This document shows, piece by piece, positions 11,598 through 19,682 of a stretch of DNA of 64,000 nucleotides. The DNA is taken from assembly GCF_000011305.1 (NCBI RefSeq), contig NC_004369.1:2108001-2172000 (forward strand), read 5' to 3'. The DNA is from Corynebacterium efficiens YS-314. GTDB taxonomy: Bacteria; Actinomycetota; Actinomycetes; Mycobacteriales; Mycobacteriaceae. The stretch's first letter is position 1; the number at the start of each line of letters is the position of its first letter. The notes beneath the pieces were generated by a model that worked only from the letters and a program-made list of their open reading frames with translations, did no database searches and had not been told where the DNA came from. Made by a program: the position numbers and the translations under genes.

Positions 11598-12371
11598 TCA
11601 CTCCCACTGGACGTCGGTCAGATCCACCCCCTCCTGCTGCGCTTGGGTCTCCACCAGCGAGAGCAGATATTCAGCCCGGCCCTGGTAGGTGGCGTTGAAC
11701 CGTTCGTCCTGGACATACATCCGGGCGAGGAGGACCTGCTTGGATCTGCTGACCTCATACCACTGACCGATGGAGGCGCGGTGGCGTTCGACCAGCTCAG
11801 CGGCCTCGTCGGACCCGGGTGTCACCTCCCGTTCCGCGGCATCCACCAGGTCCGCCACGAAGGTGTCCTGCTCCTCCTTGACCCGGTGCCAGTCCGCCCG
11901 GGTCATCTGCTCCTGGGCTCTGCGGGACTGTTCCCATTCGGGGGTCTCACCCCACCGTAGTTCAGCTTCGTCCTGGTATTCGGGTTTCCAGGTGCCACCG
12001 AAGAGCTCAATCTTCTCCTCGATGCTCATGTCCCTGTCATTCATGGTGTCCTCCCTGAGGATGTCATCAACCGCCCGGACCATCCGGTGCAGCTGACCGA
12101 TACGTTCAACCAGAATTTCCCGTTGCCGCCTGAGCGCGCGGGAGGCATCCCCCGGGGCGTCGAGCAACCCTGCGATCTCATCCAGGGGGAGGCCGACCTC
12201 GCGGTAGACCAGTATCTGTAGTGCGATCTCAAGGTCCTCCCCGGTGTACATCCGGTGACCGGACCGGGTCCGGTGGCTCGGCACGAGCAGTCCGATGGAG
12301 TCCCAGTAGCGCAGGGTGCGCGTGCTGACGCGGAGAATCTCGGCTGCCTCGCCGATCTGGTAGTCGGTCAT
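11598..12371 (-). CDS. MerR-family regulator with TipAS-like C-terminal domain
   Basis: 257 residues from the ATG at 12371; an in-frame ATG at 12389 exists but lacks a ribosome binding site, while 12371 has GGAG nine bases upstream. YQIGEAAEILRVSTRTLRYWD is the winged helix of MerR, followed by a dimerisation helix (about 80-115). Residues from about 120, including FGGTWKPEYQDEAELRWG and the later RASIGQWYEVS, resemble the TipAS domain that binds drugs or other amphipathic ligands. Such proteins usually activate their own promoter and an efflux gene. A 19-base inverted repeat directly upstream (12386-12404) is a likely operator. Confidence 0.88.
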   Translation of the reverse strand: MTDYQIGEAAEILRVSTRTLRYWDSIGLLVPSHRTRSGHRMYTGEDLEIALQILVYREVGLPLDEIAGLLDAPGDASRALRRQREILVERIGQLHRMVRAVDDILREDTMNDRDMSIEEKIELFGGTWKPEYQDEAELRWGETPEWEQSRRAQEQMTRADWHRVKEEQDTFVADLVDAAEREVTPGSDEAAELVERHRASIGQWYEVSRSKQVLLARMYVQDERFNATYQGRAEYLLSLVETQAQQEGVDLTDVQWE

Positions 12372-12385
12372 GGTTACAGTCTCCG

Positions 12386-12404
12386 CCATGACGCGACGTC
12401 AAGG
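12386..12404 (-). promoter_or_regulatory. Inverted repeat, candidate MerR operator
   Basis: CCTTGACG-TCG-CGTCATGG on the minus strand, arms matching at 7 of 8 positions, lying immediately before the ribosome binding site of the MerR gene. MerR-type proteins bind such dyads between -35 and -10; TTGACG within the dyad could itself be the -35, with TGTAAC 18 bases on. Confidence 0.5.
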
Positions 12405-12430
12405 TCAAGGCCATGGGCGAAAAAGGCAGG

Positions 12431-12467
12431 AAAAAACCCTGAAGGGCTGTCGTCCACTTCAGGGTTT
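12431..12467 (-). terminator. Rho-independent terminator of the lipoprotein gene
   Basis: Perfect 11-base stem AAACCCTGAAG / CTTCAGGGTTT with a 12-base loop, followed on the minus strand by a run of six T. It lies 18 bases beyond the lipoprotein stop. Confidence 0.88.
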
Positions 12468-12484
12468 GATCACCGATGGGGGAA

Positions 12485-13174
12485 CTAGTCGCAGAACTTC
12501 CACTGGCCACCCTCGCGGAGGAAGCGCTGGGTTGCGGAATCGGTCTGACCATTGGCGGAGGCCACCACCCAGGCGGAGGCGCTGTTGCCATCAACCTGGA
12601 TGTCAGTGATGGAGTCCACGGTGCCCGGGTCAGCACCGGGGATCTGGTTCAGTGGCACGTCCGGGATGGTGCTGAAGTCCAGGGCTGCGGCACCACCATT
12701 GGCTTCGATCACACGGCTACAGGTGTTGCGGGGGACGTACTCCAACATCGACCGCAGGGTGGTCTGCTGCAGTGAACCCCGCACGAGGGATTCAATGGCT
12801 GCCGCATCCTCCGGGCTGGCTGCACGGCCACCCTCGACCGGCGCGAGGCTCTGGTAGGTGATGACCGGCTCAACCGGGACATTCTGCTGCGGGGCGGGTT
12901 GCTGCACAACCGGCTCGGAGGTCGGTGCCGGCTCCTGAGCGTCCTGCTCCGGTGCCTGCTCGGTCGCCTCATCCTCGGTGGTTTCCCCCTGGGTGTCCTC
13001 CCCGGATATGTCCTCCTCGGTCACCTTCGTGGTGGTTGTGGTGGAGGACGAGGTCTGCTTGGTGGTCGATGATGCGGTGGTGTCCTCATCATCACTGCCG
13101 CAGGCTGCCAGCACAAGCGGAGCCACCATGATGGCGGCAACGGCGGCCTTCTTCGCAGAAATACGAATGGACAA
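12485..13174 (-). CDS. Secreted lipoprotein of unknown function
   Basis: 229 residues. A positively charged N-terminus and hydrophobic core end in the lipobox LAACGS, so Cys-25 is probably lipidated after LspA cleavage. Residues 30-100 are a Ser/Thr then Glu/Gln/Pro-rich spacer, typical of surface-exposed corynebacterial lipoproteins. The C-terminal 110 residues form a globular part ending in QRFLREGGQWKFCD, with two cysteines (CSR and the last FCD) that may form a disulphide; the ending resembles NTF2-like lipoprotein domains. RBS AGGAGAAG precedes the ATG. Confidence 0.8.
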   Translation of the reverse strand: MSIRISAKKAAVAAIMVAPLVLAACGSDDEDTTASSTTKQTSSSTTTTTKVTEEDISGEDTQGETTEDEATEQAPEQDAQEPAPTSEPVVQQPAPQQNVPVEPVITYQSLAPVEGGRAASPEDAAAIESLVRGSLQQTTLRSMLEYVPRNTCSRVIEANGGAAALDFSTIPDVPLNQIPGADPGTVDSITDIQVDGNSASAWVVASANGQTDSATQRFLREGGQWKFCD

Positions 13175-13285
13175 GTTCTTCTCCTGTAATTCATCAACGC
13201 GTACGCGCCCCTCGGGTGAGACACGAGTTGGCTCCGCTCACCCTATCAAGCCAGAGGGGGTCGGCGCTGTTTTAACGGCTGTCAT

Positions 13286-13307
13286 TATGCTGGCAATTGT
13301 GCAATTG
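13286..13307 (+). promoter_or_regulatory. TetR promoter with CAATTG dyad over the start codon
   Basis: TATGCT at 13286-13291 is a -10 box seven bases before GTG 13299. The inverted repeat CAATTG-TG-CAATTG (13294-13307) covers the predicted transcription and translation start, the usual place for an autorepressor operator. Confidence 0.55.
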
Positions 13308-13859
13308 AACCGTGGAACCATCATCGATGCCGCCCTTTCCATCCTCAACTCCTACGGGCTGGCCGACATGACGATGCGCCGGGTGGCCAAACAGCTGGAT
13401 GTCGCCCCCGGTGCCCTGTACTGGCATTTCAAGAACAAACAGGAACTGATCGGCGCGACCGCCCGGAGAATCCTGGAACCGTTGTTGATACAGCGGGATG
13501 AAGAGGACGTCGAAAAGCGTGACGCGGTGACCACGTGCGCGCAGTTACGTGAGCTGATGATCAACCACCGGGACGGCGCGGAGGTGGTCAGCGCGGCGCT
13601 CAGCGACGCCACCCTGCACGATGAACTGGAGGCCCTCATCGCTGTCACCCTGCCCACCCAGGAGGGTGTCGGTGCTTTCACCCTGCTGCATTTCGTCATC
13701 GGTGCCGTCCTGGCGGAACAGACGCAACGCCAGCTCCGGGAATTGACCGGTGACGACACCCCCACGCCCGCCGGGGAAGACCCGGCGTTTGAAGAACGGT
13801 TCCTGACCGGCATAAGAATCATCATTACCGGACTAGATGCGCTCGGCAGGATAAGATAG
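13299..13859 (+). CDS. TetR-family transcriptional regulator
   Basis: 186 residues from GTG 13299. The helix-turn-helix is MTMRRVAKQLDVAPGALYWHFKNK, a canonical TetR DNA-binding region; the rest is an all-helical ligand domain with no obvious relative. An ATG at 13287 is in frame, but it lies inside the predicted -10 box TATGCT (13286-13291), so a leaderless start at GTG 13299 fits better. The gene ends six bases before glgX, suggesting co-transcription; the regulator may respond to a sugar or cell-state signal, but this is inference. Confidence 0.88.
   Translation: MQLNRGTIIDAALSILNSYGLADMTMRRVAKQLDVAPGALYWHFKNKQELIGATARRILEPLLIQRDEEDVEKRDAVTTCAQLRELMINHRDGAEVVSAALSDATLHDELEALIAVTLPTQEGVGAFTLLHFVIGAVLAEQTQRQLRELTGDDTPTPAGEDPAFEERFLTGIRIIITGLDALGRIR
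13852..13857 (+). promoter_or_regulatory. Possible internal -10 box for glgX
   Basis: TAAGAT overlaps the TetR stop codon region and sits eight bases before the glgX ATG, which has no good ribosome binding site. It could give a leaderless glgX transcript in addition to read-through from the regulator. Confidence 0.4.
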
Positions 13860-13865
13860 CTTTCC

Positions 13866-16520
13866 ATGACATCAAGCAGTGAACACAGCTACTCCGTATG
13901 GCCGGGTGATGCCTACCCGCTCGGCTCGAAATACGACGGTGCAGGCACCAACTTTGCACTGTTTTCAGACGTTGCCGAAAGCGTCGAGCTCTGCCTCGTC
14001 GATGAGAATGACAATGAGACCAGGATCAAGCTGGAGGAAAAAGACAACAACGTCTGGCACTGCTACCTTCCGGGCATCCTGCCCGGCCAGCGGTACGGTT
14101 ACCGCGTGCACGGCCCCTGGGACCCGGACAACGGCAAGCGCTGCGATGCCAGCAAGTTCCTGGTGGATCCCTACGCCCGCGCCTTCGTCGGCGAATATGA
14201 CGGCCACCCCTCATTGTTCAGCTACGACATCATGGACCCGGAGAACCCCCACGGCCGCAACACCGAGGACAGCCTCCCCCACTCCATGAAGTCCGTGGTT
14301 GTCAGCCCGTTCTTCGACTGGGGCAATGACCAGCCACCGCGCACCCCGTACCACGAGACCGTGATCTACGAGGCGCATGTCAAGGGTATGACCATGACCC
14401 ACCCGGACATCCCCGAGAACCTCCGGGGCACCTATGCCGGTCTGGCACACCCCAAGATCATCGAGTACCTGGTGGATCTGGGCATCACCGCCATCGAGCT
14501 CATGCCCGTGCACCAGTTCATGCAGGACGACCGCCTGCGTGAACTCGGCCTGCGCAACTACTGGGGATACAACACCTTCGGGTTCTTCGCCCCCCAGAAT
14601 GACTACTCCTCGGCGAGCACCCCGGGTGCGGCCGTCGCCGAGTTCAAGGCCATGGTGCGATCCTTCCACGAGGCGGGCATCGAGGTCATCCTCGATGTGG
14701 TGTACAACCACACCGCCGAGGGCAACCACATGGGCCCGACCATCTCCTTCCGCGGTATTGACAACGAGGCCTACTACCGCCTCGTGGACGGCGATGAACG
14801 TCACTACATGGACTACACCGGTACCGGCAACTCCCTCAACGTGCGCGACCCGCACTCCCTGCAGCTGATCATGGACTCCCTGCGGTACTGGGTCACCGAG
14901 ATGCATGTCGACGGTTTCCGCTTCGATCTCGCCTCCACCCTGGCCCGCGAGCTGCACGATGTGGACCGCCTGGCGACCTTCTTCGACCTGGTCCAACAGG
15001 ACCCGGTGGTCTCCCAGGTCAAACTCATCGCCGAACCATGGGACATCGGCGAAGGCGGCTACCAGGTCGGTAACTTCCCACCACTGTGGACCGAGTGGAA
15101 CGGCAAGTACCGCGACACCGTCCGTGACTTCTGGCGTGGTGAGCCGGCCACCCTCGGTGAGTTCGCCTCCCGCCTGACCGGCTCCTCGGACCTGTACGCC
15201 CACAATGGTCGCCGCCCCACCGCCTCGATCAACTTCGTCACCGCCCACGACGGTTTCACCCTCAACGACCTGGTCAGCTACAACGAGAAGCACAACATGG
15301 CCAACGGTGAGGACAACCGTGACGGTGAATCCCACAACCGTTCCTGGAACTGTGGTGTCGAGGGCCCCACCGATGATCCGGAGATCCTGCAGCTGCGCGC
15401 CCAGCAGCGTCGCAACTTCCTGACCACCCTGTTACTCTCCCAGGGCACACCGATGATCTCCCACGGTGATGAGATGGCCAGGACCCAGAACGGCAACAAC
15501 AATGTCTACTGCCAGGACAACGAATTGGCGTGGATCAACTGGGATCAAGCCATTGAGCACAAGGACCTGCTGAGCTTCACCCGACGTCTGCTGCGGATCC
15601 GGGCCGAGCACCCGGTGTTCCGTCGCCGCCGGTTCCTCGCCGGTGGCCCGCTGGGCTCCGACGTCCGCAAACGTGACATCGCCTGGTTGGTGCCGGACGG
15701 ACAGCTGATGACCCAGGACGACTGGGACTTCGCCTTCGGTAAATCCCTCATGGTCTTCCTCAACGGTGATGCCATCGTCGAACCGGATTACCGGGGTCAG
15801 AAGATCGAGGATGATTCCTTCATCCTCATGTTCAACGCCCACCATGAGGCCATCGACTTCACCCTCCCCCCGGAGCATTTCGGTATGAAATGGAAGCTGC
15901 TGGTGGACACCACCGAGGCGATCGGTTATCCGCTGGAGGAGCTCACCATCGAGGCTGGCGGAACCCTCACGGTGCCCGCCCGCTCCAGCATGCTGCTGCG
16001 CCAGATCGAGGCACCGGATTACACCAAGCTGGATGAGCGCATCGCACGTGAGGCCCGGGAAGTGGAAGAGGCGCGCAAGCGTGAATCCACCGATGCCGAG
16101 GCTGCGCTGCGTGCCTCCGTAGGTGCCGCCCTGAAAGCCGAGGAGGAGGCTGTCCAGCACTTCACCGAGCGCACCAAGGCCAGTGTCGGTACCGAGGGAG
16201 AGGAATCCGAGGCTGCGGATACCATCCCTGGGGAACTTCCGGAGGAGAACACCGGGGAAGACACCGCTGAAGAGTCCGGCGACGCGGACAAGGTTTCCCC
16301 GGAGGTTGCTGTGGAAGCAGACGCCGAGGACGACAGCGAGGATGACGCGGAGTCTGACACCTCGACGGACCTCGGGGCCGATGACAAGGTCGTCCACGCC
16401 TCCCGCGCGGACAAGCCTGCCGAGGAGACGGAGACTCTGGATGAGGACGAGGAGCTGATGCGCAAACGTCAGGCTGCTGCACAGGAGGATGACTACGACT
16501 CAGCCGAGGATGAGTACTAG
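13866..16520 (+). CDS. glgX: Glycogen debranching enzyme GlgX with acidic C-terminal tail
   Basis: Isoamylase-type GH13 enzyme that cuts alpha-1,6 branches of phosphorylase-limit dextrin. An N-terminal CBM48-like domain (about 10-110) precedes the barrel. Conserved barrel motifs are VVYNHTAEGN, GFRFDLAST with the nucleophile Asp, LIAEPWDIG with the acid/base Glu, and FVTAHDGFTL. Total length is 884 residues, whereas GlgX proteins are usually near 700; residues from about 715 are an Ala/Glu-rich helical stretch followed by a long Asp/Glu/Ser-rich disordered tail ending DDYDSAEDEY. Its products feed maltodextrin degradation and TreYZ, both encoded nearby. The tail's role is unknown. Confidence 0.95.
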   Translation: MTSSSEHSYSVWPGDAYPLGSKYDGAGTNFALFSDVAESVELCLVDENDNETRIKLEEKDNNVWHCYLPGILPGQRYGYRVHGPWDPDNGKRCDASKFLVDPYARAFVGEYDGHPSLFSYDIMDPENPHGRNTEDSLPHSMKSVVVSPFFDWGNDQPPRTPYHETVIYEAHVKGMTMTHPDIPENLRGTYAGLAHPKIIEYLVDLGITAIELMPVHQFMQDDRLRELGLRNYWGYNTFGFFAPQNDYSSASTPGAAVAEFKAMVRSFHEAGIEVILDVVYNHTAEGNHMGPTISFRGIDNEAYYRLVDGDERHYMDYTGTGNSLNVRDPHSLQLIMDSLRYWVTEMHVDGFRFDLASTLARELHDVDRLATFFDLVQQDPVVSQVKLIAEPWDIGEGGYQVGNFPPLWTEWNGKYRDTVRDFWRGEPATLGEFASRLTGSSDLYAHNGRRPTASINFVTAHDGFTLNDLVSYNEKHNMANGEDNRDGESHNRSWNCGVEGPTDDPEILQLRAQQRRNFLTTLLLSQGTPMISHGDEMARTQNGNNNVYCQDNELAWINWDQAIEHKDLLSFTRRLLRIRAEHPVFRRRRFLAGGPLGSDVRKRDIAWLVPDGQLMTQDDWDFAFGKSLMVFLNGDAIVEPDYRGQKIEDDSFILMFNAHHEAIDFTLPPEHFGMKWKLLVDTTEAIGYPLEELTIEAGGTLTVPARSSMLLRQIEAPDYTKLDERIAREAREVEEARKRESTDAEAALRASVGAALKAEEEAVQHFTERTKASVGTEGEESEAADTIPGELPEENTGEDTAEESGDADKVSPEVAVEADAEDDSEDDAESDTSTDLGADDKVVHASRADKPAEETETLDEDEELMRKRQAAAQEDDYDSAEDEY

Positions 16521-16532
16521 AATCCGCTGACG

Positions 16533-17348
16533 TCAGTTCCCTGAGGGGCGCCTGGGTATCACCACCGGGCGCCCCTCATGCGTTGTCACTGCCACACTCG
16601 CCCCGTAGATCTCACGGATACGCGACACGGTGAGCACCTCCTCAGCAGCCCCCTCGGCGACCTTCCGTCCACCCGCCATCATGAGCACCCGGTCACCGTA
16701 CTGGGCGGTGAGGGTGAGATCATGCATGGCTGCAATAACTGTGAGACCACGGCGGGCGCGGACGGAGTCAATGAGTTCCAGTGTCTCCTGCGCATGGCCG
16801 ATATCCAGCGCGGAGGTGGGTTCATCCAGGAGCAGCACCTCGGGTTCCTGCGCGAGTGCCCGGGCCAGACTGACGCGCTGGCGTTCGCCCCCGGACAGGG
16901 ACGAGACAAACCGGCCGGAGTAGTCATGCAGGTTGAGCTCATCAAGGCACCGCTGCACCACCCGTGCGTCGTGTTTTCCCGGAACCCGGCTGTGGGGATG
17001 GCGCCCGAGGAGAACATAGTCATAGACGTCCATACCCTCCGGGATGGTGGGGGTCTGGGGCATCAGCGCAACGGTGCACGCGAGGTGCCGACGGTGTCGC
17101 GCCGCAGCCGGGCTGAGGAGATTGCGTGTCGACGAGGCGGTGATGTCGATGTCGGCCACCGTGATCCTCCCGGCTTCCACCGGGAGCACCCGGGCGAGCG
17201 CATGCAACAGGGAGGTCTTGCCACACCCGTTGGGACCGACGATGTTGACCCACTGGCCACGCTGGACATGGGTGGTCATCCCAGCCACCGCGGTGCGTCC
17301 CGCCCCCGGGTAGCGCACGGATACATTCTCACAGTCAACAATGTTCAT
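16533..17348 (-). CDS. ABC importer ATPase (iron-siderophore/haem/cobalamin type)
   Basis: 271 residues. Walker A GPNGCGKTS, signature LSGGERQR, Walker B VLLLDEPTSALD and the switch histidine in AAMHDLTL are all present; the order and spacing are those of FecE/BtuD-type importers. The ATG at 17348 overlaps the permease stop as ATGA, implying translational coupling. It powers the FecCD-type permease encoded upstream together with the binding lipoprotein. The stop lies 12 bases from the convergent glgX stop, and a glgX-side hairpin falls within its last codons. Confidence 0.92.
   Translation of the reverse strand: MNIVDCENVSVRYPGAGRTAVAGMTTHVQRGQWVNIVGPNGCGKTSLLHALARVLPVEAGRITVADIDITASSTRNLLSPAAARHRRHLACTVALMPQTPTIPEGMDVYDYVLLGRHPHSRVPGKHDARVVQRCLDELNLHDYSGRFVSSLSGGERQRVSLARALAQEPEVLLLDEPTSALDIGHAQETLELIDSVRARRGLTVIAAMHDLTLTAQYGDRVLMMAGGRKVAEGAAEEVLTVSRIREIYGASVAVTTHEGRPVVIPRRPSGN
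16542..16578 (+). terminator. Hairpin downstream of glgX, inside the end of the ATPase gene
   Basis: Perfect 11-base stem TGAGGGGCGCC / GGCGCCCCTCA with a 15-base loop, 22 bases after the glgX stop. No T tract follows, so termination is plausible but unproven. Confidence 0.45.
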
Positions 17349-18391
17349 GCCGTCCTGCCTTCCCGGCGGGGCCTGCTGGATCGTCTCAGGATGAACAGGA
17401 AGAACGGGGACCCCACCGCGGCGGTGACCACACCGACGGGAAGTTCCTGTGGGGCCAGGATGGTACGGCCGATGGTGTCCGCGGTGACCAGGAAGATCGC
17501 ACCCCACACCAGGGTCAGGGGCAGCAGCAGGCGGTGGCCCGGGCCGCACAACAGGCGGATGGCGTGGGGGACGATGATGCCCACGAAACCGATGAGACCG
17601 GAAATGGCCACCACCGAGGCGGTCCCCAGGGTGGCCACCGCCACCAGGGACATCCGGACCACCGTGGGATCAATCCCGAGGGTACGGGCCTCAATATCAC
17701 CGACGGTCATCACATCGAGTAACCGCGCCGAGGAGAGAATCAGCACGGCACACAGCGCGGCGGGGATGGCGACACTGACCACTGATTCCCACCGGCTGAC
17801 GTTCAGGCTGCCGAGCATCCACACATAGATCCGTGACACGGTGTCGATGTTGCGCTGTTGGATATAGGTCTGGATGGAGCTGGCAAACGCGGCGACCGCC
17901 ACGCCCGCCAGGATCACCACGGTGGCAGAGGACCCGAATCCCACTCCCCTGCTGACCAGTACCGTGGCGGCCACGGCGGTGATACCACCGATGAAAGCAG
18001 CCCCGATGATCCCGAACCCGCCGGCCGTCAACCCCAGGGATACGCCACCGACGATGACCAGTGTGACACCGAGTCCCGCGCCCGCGGAGACCCCCAGGAG
18101 ATAGGGATCGGCCAGCGGGTTGCGGAACACCGCCTGATAGGCCGCACCGGAGAGCGCCAACGTCGCCCCCACCACCATGGCGGTGACGATGCGGGGCAGG
18201 CGGATGTTGAAGAACACCGCCTGCTCACGGTCGCTGAGTGTCTCGGTTCCGGTGAGGTGCGCGAGGACCTGACCCGGGCTGAGGTCGATGATGCCGGAGA
18301 ATCCCGAGTAGATGGCCACCACCATCAGGACGACGAGGGATGCCGCGGTGGCGATGAAGGGATTGGTGGCGGCTGTTCTGATCTTGTTCAC
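17345..18391 (-). CDS. FecCD-family ABC permease
   Basis: 348 residues with about ten hydrophobic helices, typical of the BtuC/FecCD fold. RLPRIVTAMVVGATLALSGA and FRNPLADPYLLGVSAGAG are family hallmarks, and the coupling region around LGIDPTVVRM and GFVGIIVPHAIRLL contacts the ATPase. Only one permease gene is present, so it should act as a homodimer. It starts 51 bases after the binding-protein stop and overlaps the ATPase start by four bases. Confidence 0.93.
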   Translation of the reverse strand: MNKIRTAATNPFIATAASLVVLMVVAIYSGFSGIIDLSPGQVLAHLTGTETLSDREQAVFFNIRLPRIVTAMVVGATLALSGAAYQAVFRNPLADPYLLGVSAGAGLGVTLVIVGGVSLGLTAGGFGIIGAAFIGGITAVAATVLVSRGVGFGSSATVVILAGVAVAAFASSIQTYIQQRNIDTVSRIYVWMLGSLNVSRWESVVSVAIPAALCAVLILSSARLLDVMTVGDIEARTLGIDPTVVRMSLVAVATLGTASVVAISGLIGFVGIIVPHAIRLLCGPGHRLLLPLTLVWGAIFLVTADTIGRTILAPQELPVGVVTAAVGSPFFLFILRRSSRPRREGRTA

Positions 18392-18442
18392 TATGGTGTC
18401 TGGACCCGGTTATTCCTGATTGTTCCTGATGGTTGAAGAGGG

Positions 18443-19474
18443 TTAGGCCGCCGCCGGTGCGGCGGCATTCCCCATGGCTGGAACGACCCGCTCATTGAGC
18501 TGGCGGGCGATCTCCTCCACGAGCTCGGACACCCGGGGTCCCCAGCGTGAGGCCAGGTCATCATCGAGGCTGATCACCTGGTCTTCGCGCACGGCGTCGA
18601 TGGTCTCCCAACCGGGGCGGGAGGCGACGGTCTCCGGGTCCATCCCCTCGGCCTTGGTGTTGGCCAGGAAGATGATGTCCGGGTTGGCTGCCACCACAGC
18701 TTCGCTGGTCAGCTGGGGGTAGTCATCGGTATCCGGTGCAATCGAGCTGAGGCCGAAGGCGGCGTAGATCTGCCCGAGGTAGGTCCGGTCGGAGATGGAA
18801 TGGTAGCTGCTGGACAGCTCATGATAATAGGTCAGACCCGCGTCCTTGAGATCCTGTGGGACGGTGGCGATGGCCTCGTCGATGGTGGTCTGCATGTCGT
18901 CGACAAGCTCGGTGGCGTTCTCCCGGTTGCCGGTGGCCTCACCCAGGAGCTCAATCTGCTCATAGGTGTCCTCCAGTACCTCGGAGGCGTCCAACATGAG
19001 GGTGGGAACACCCGCGGCGGTGAGTCCGTCGATGATGCCCTCCCCGGTGGGGGTGAGCACAACAAGGTCGGGGTCATACTCCAGGACCGCCTCCACGTTC
19101 GGGGTGTACCCCGAGAGTCCATCCACGCGGGGTGCCTCCTCCGGGTAGTTGGAGTACTCGTCGGCGGCGATGACCTGGTCGCCGGAACCGATGGCGAACA
19201 GCATCTCCGTGCTGGTGGGTGACAGGCTGACGATGCGTTCGGGTTGGTCCCCGATGACCACCGGCCCATTCGGGATGGCGGTGATCGTCACCGGGAACCC
19301 CTCGGCGGTGGTGGTCGTTGCATCGGTGCCGTCGGCGGACTCCCCCGTCTCCTGCTCACTGCCACATCCCACCAGCGCGGTGGCGGCCAGAAGCGCCGAG
19401 GCCACCAGGGCCGGGAGGGAACGACGTCTGCGGGATCGTGGGATTCGGGTGCCGGGGATGGTGTGTGGTGCCAT
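18443..19474 (-). CDS. Substrate-binding lipoprotein of the FecCD-type importer
   Basis: 343 residues, class III binding protein. A twin-arginine-rich N-terminus (SRRRRS) and hydrophobic stretch lead to the lipobox ALVGCGS, so it is probably lipid-anchored. RIVSLSPTSTEMLFAIGSGDQVIA and DEYSNYPEEA resemble BtuF and related cobalamin/haem-binding proteins more than catecholate-siderophore receptors, but the ligand cannot be fixed. It heads a three-gene operon. I see no DtxR-like iron box upstream, but a 40-base inverted repeat sits 62-101 bases before the ATG. Confidence 0.88.
   Translation of the reverse strand: MAPHTIPGTRIPRSRRRRSLPALVASALLAATALVGCGSEQETGESADGTDATTTTAEGFPVTITAIPNGPVVIGDQPERIVSLSPTSTEMLFAIGSGDQVIAADEYSNYPEEAPRVDGLSGYTPNVEAVLEYDPDLVVLTPTGEGIIDGLTAAGVPTLMLDASEVLEDTYEQIELLGEATGNRENATELVDDMQTTIDEAIATVPQDLKDAGLTYYHELSSSYHSISDRTYLGQIYAAFGLSSIAPDTDDYPQLTSEAVVAANPDIIFLANTKAEGMDPETVASRPGWETIDAVREDQVISLDDDLASRWGPRVSELVEEIARQLNERVVPAMGNAAAPAAA
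18898..18908 (-). repeat. Copy of GCTTGTCGACG in the binding-protein gene
   Basis: Exact minus-strand copy encoding Leu-Val-Asp (CTT GTC GAC) in the substrate-binding lipoprotein. Confidence 0.6.
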
Positions 19475-19535
19475 GAGCTGAAACTCCCTATGGATACTCG
19501 TGTGGAGACGGTCCGCCTCCCGGCACTGGGGAACG

Positions 19536-19575
19536 GGTCACCGCCGTACACACCGGGGTGTACACGGCGGTGACC
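19536..19575. promoter_or_regulatory. 40-base near-perfect inverted repeat upstream of the importer operon
   Basis: Arms of 19 bases (19536-19554 and 19557-19575) match at all but two positions with a 2-base centre, running from GGTCACCGCCGT to ACGGCGGTGACC. It lies between the importer operon and the HxlR gene, and a minus-strand TAGAGT near 19620 would place it in the importer 5' leader. Operator or RNA hairpin. Confidence 0.6.
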
Positions 19576-19682
19576 TCAACCTCCGGGGCCTGGGATGGGC
19601 GGGTGAAGATCACCTCCACTCTAAACCCTGCCACTCCCGGTGTATCCGGGGGCATTGTCCACAGACCCCACGGGAAGCACTC

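Noticed and set aside
12978..13298. TetR frame open upstream to 12978
   Set aside because: It overlaps the divergent lipoprotein gene and the TetR promoter; homologous TetR proteins begin close to the helix-turn-helix.
17349..17549. ATPase frame open upstream to 17549
   Set aside because: It runs through the permease gene in another frame; the ATGA overlap at 17348 is the natural start.
19475..19682. Cobalamin riboswitch or DtxR box upstream of the importer
   Set aside because: Looked for the conserved B12-box and for a TTAGG-type DtxR palindrome; neither is present.
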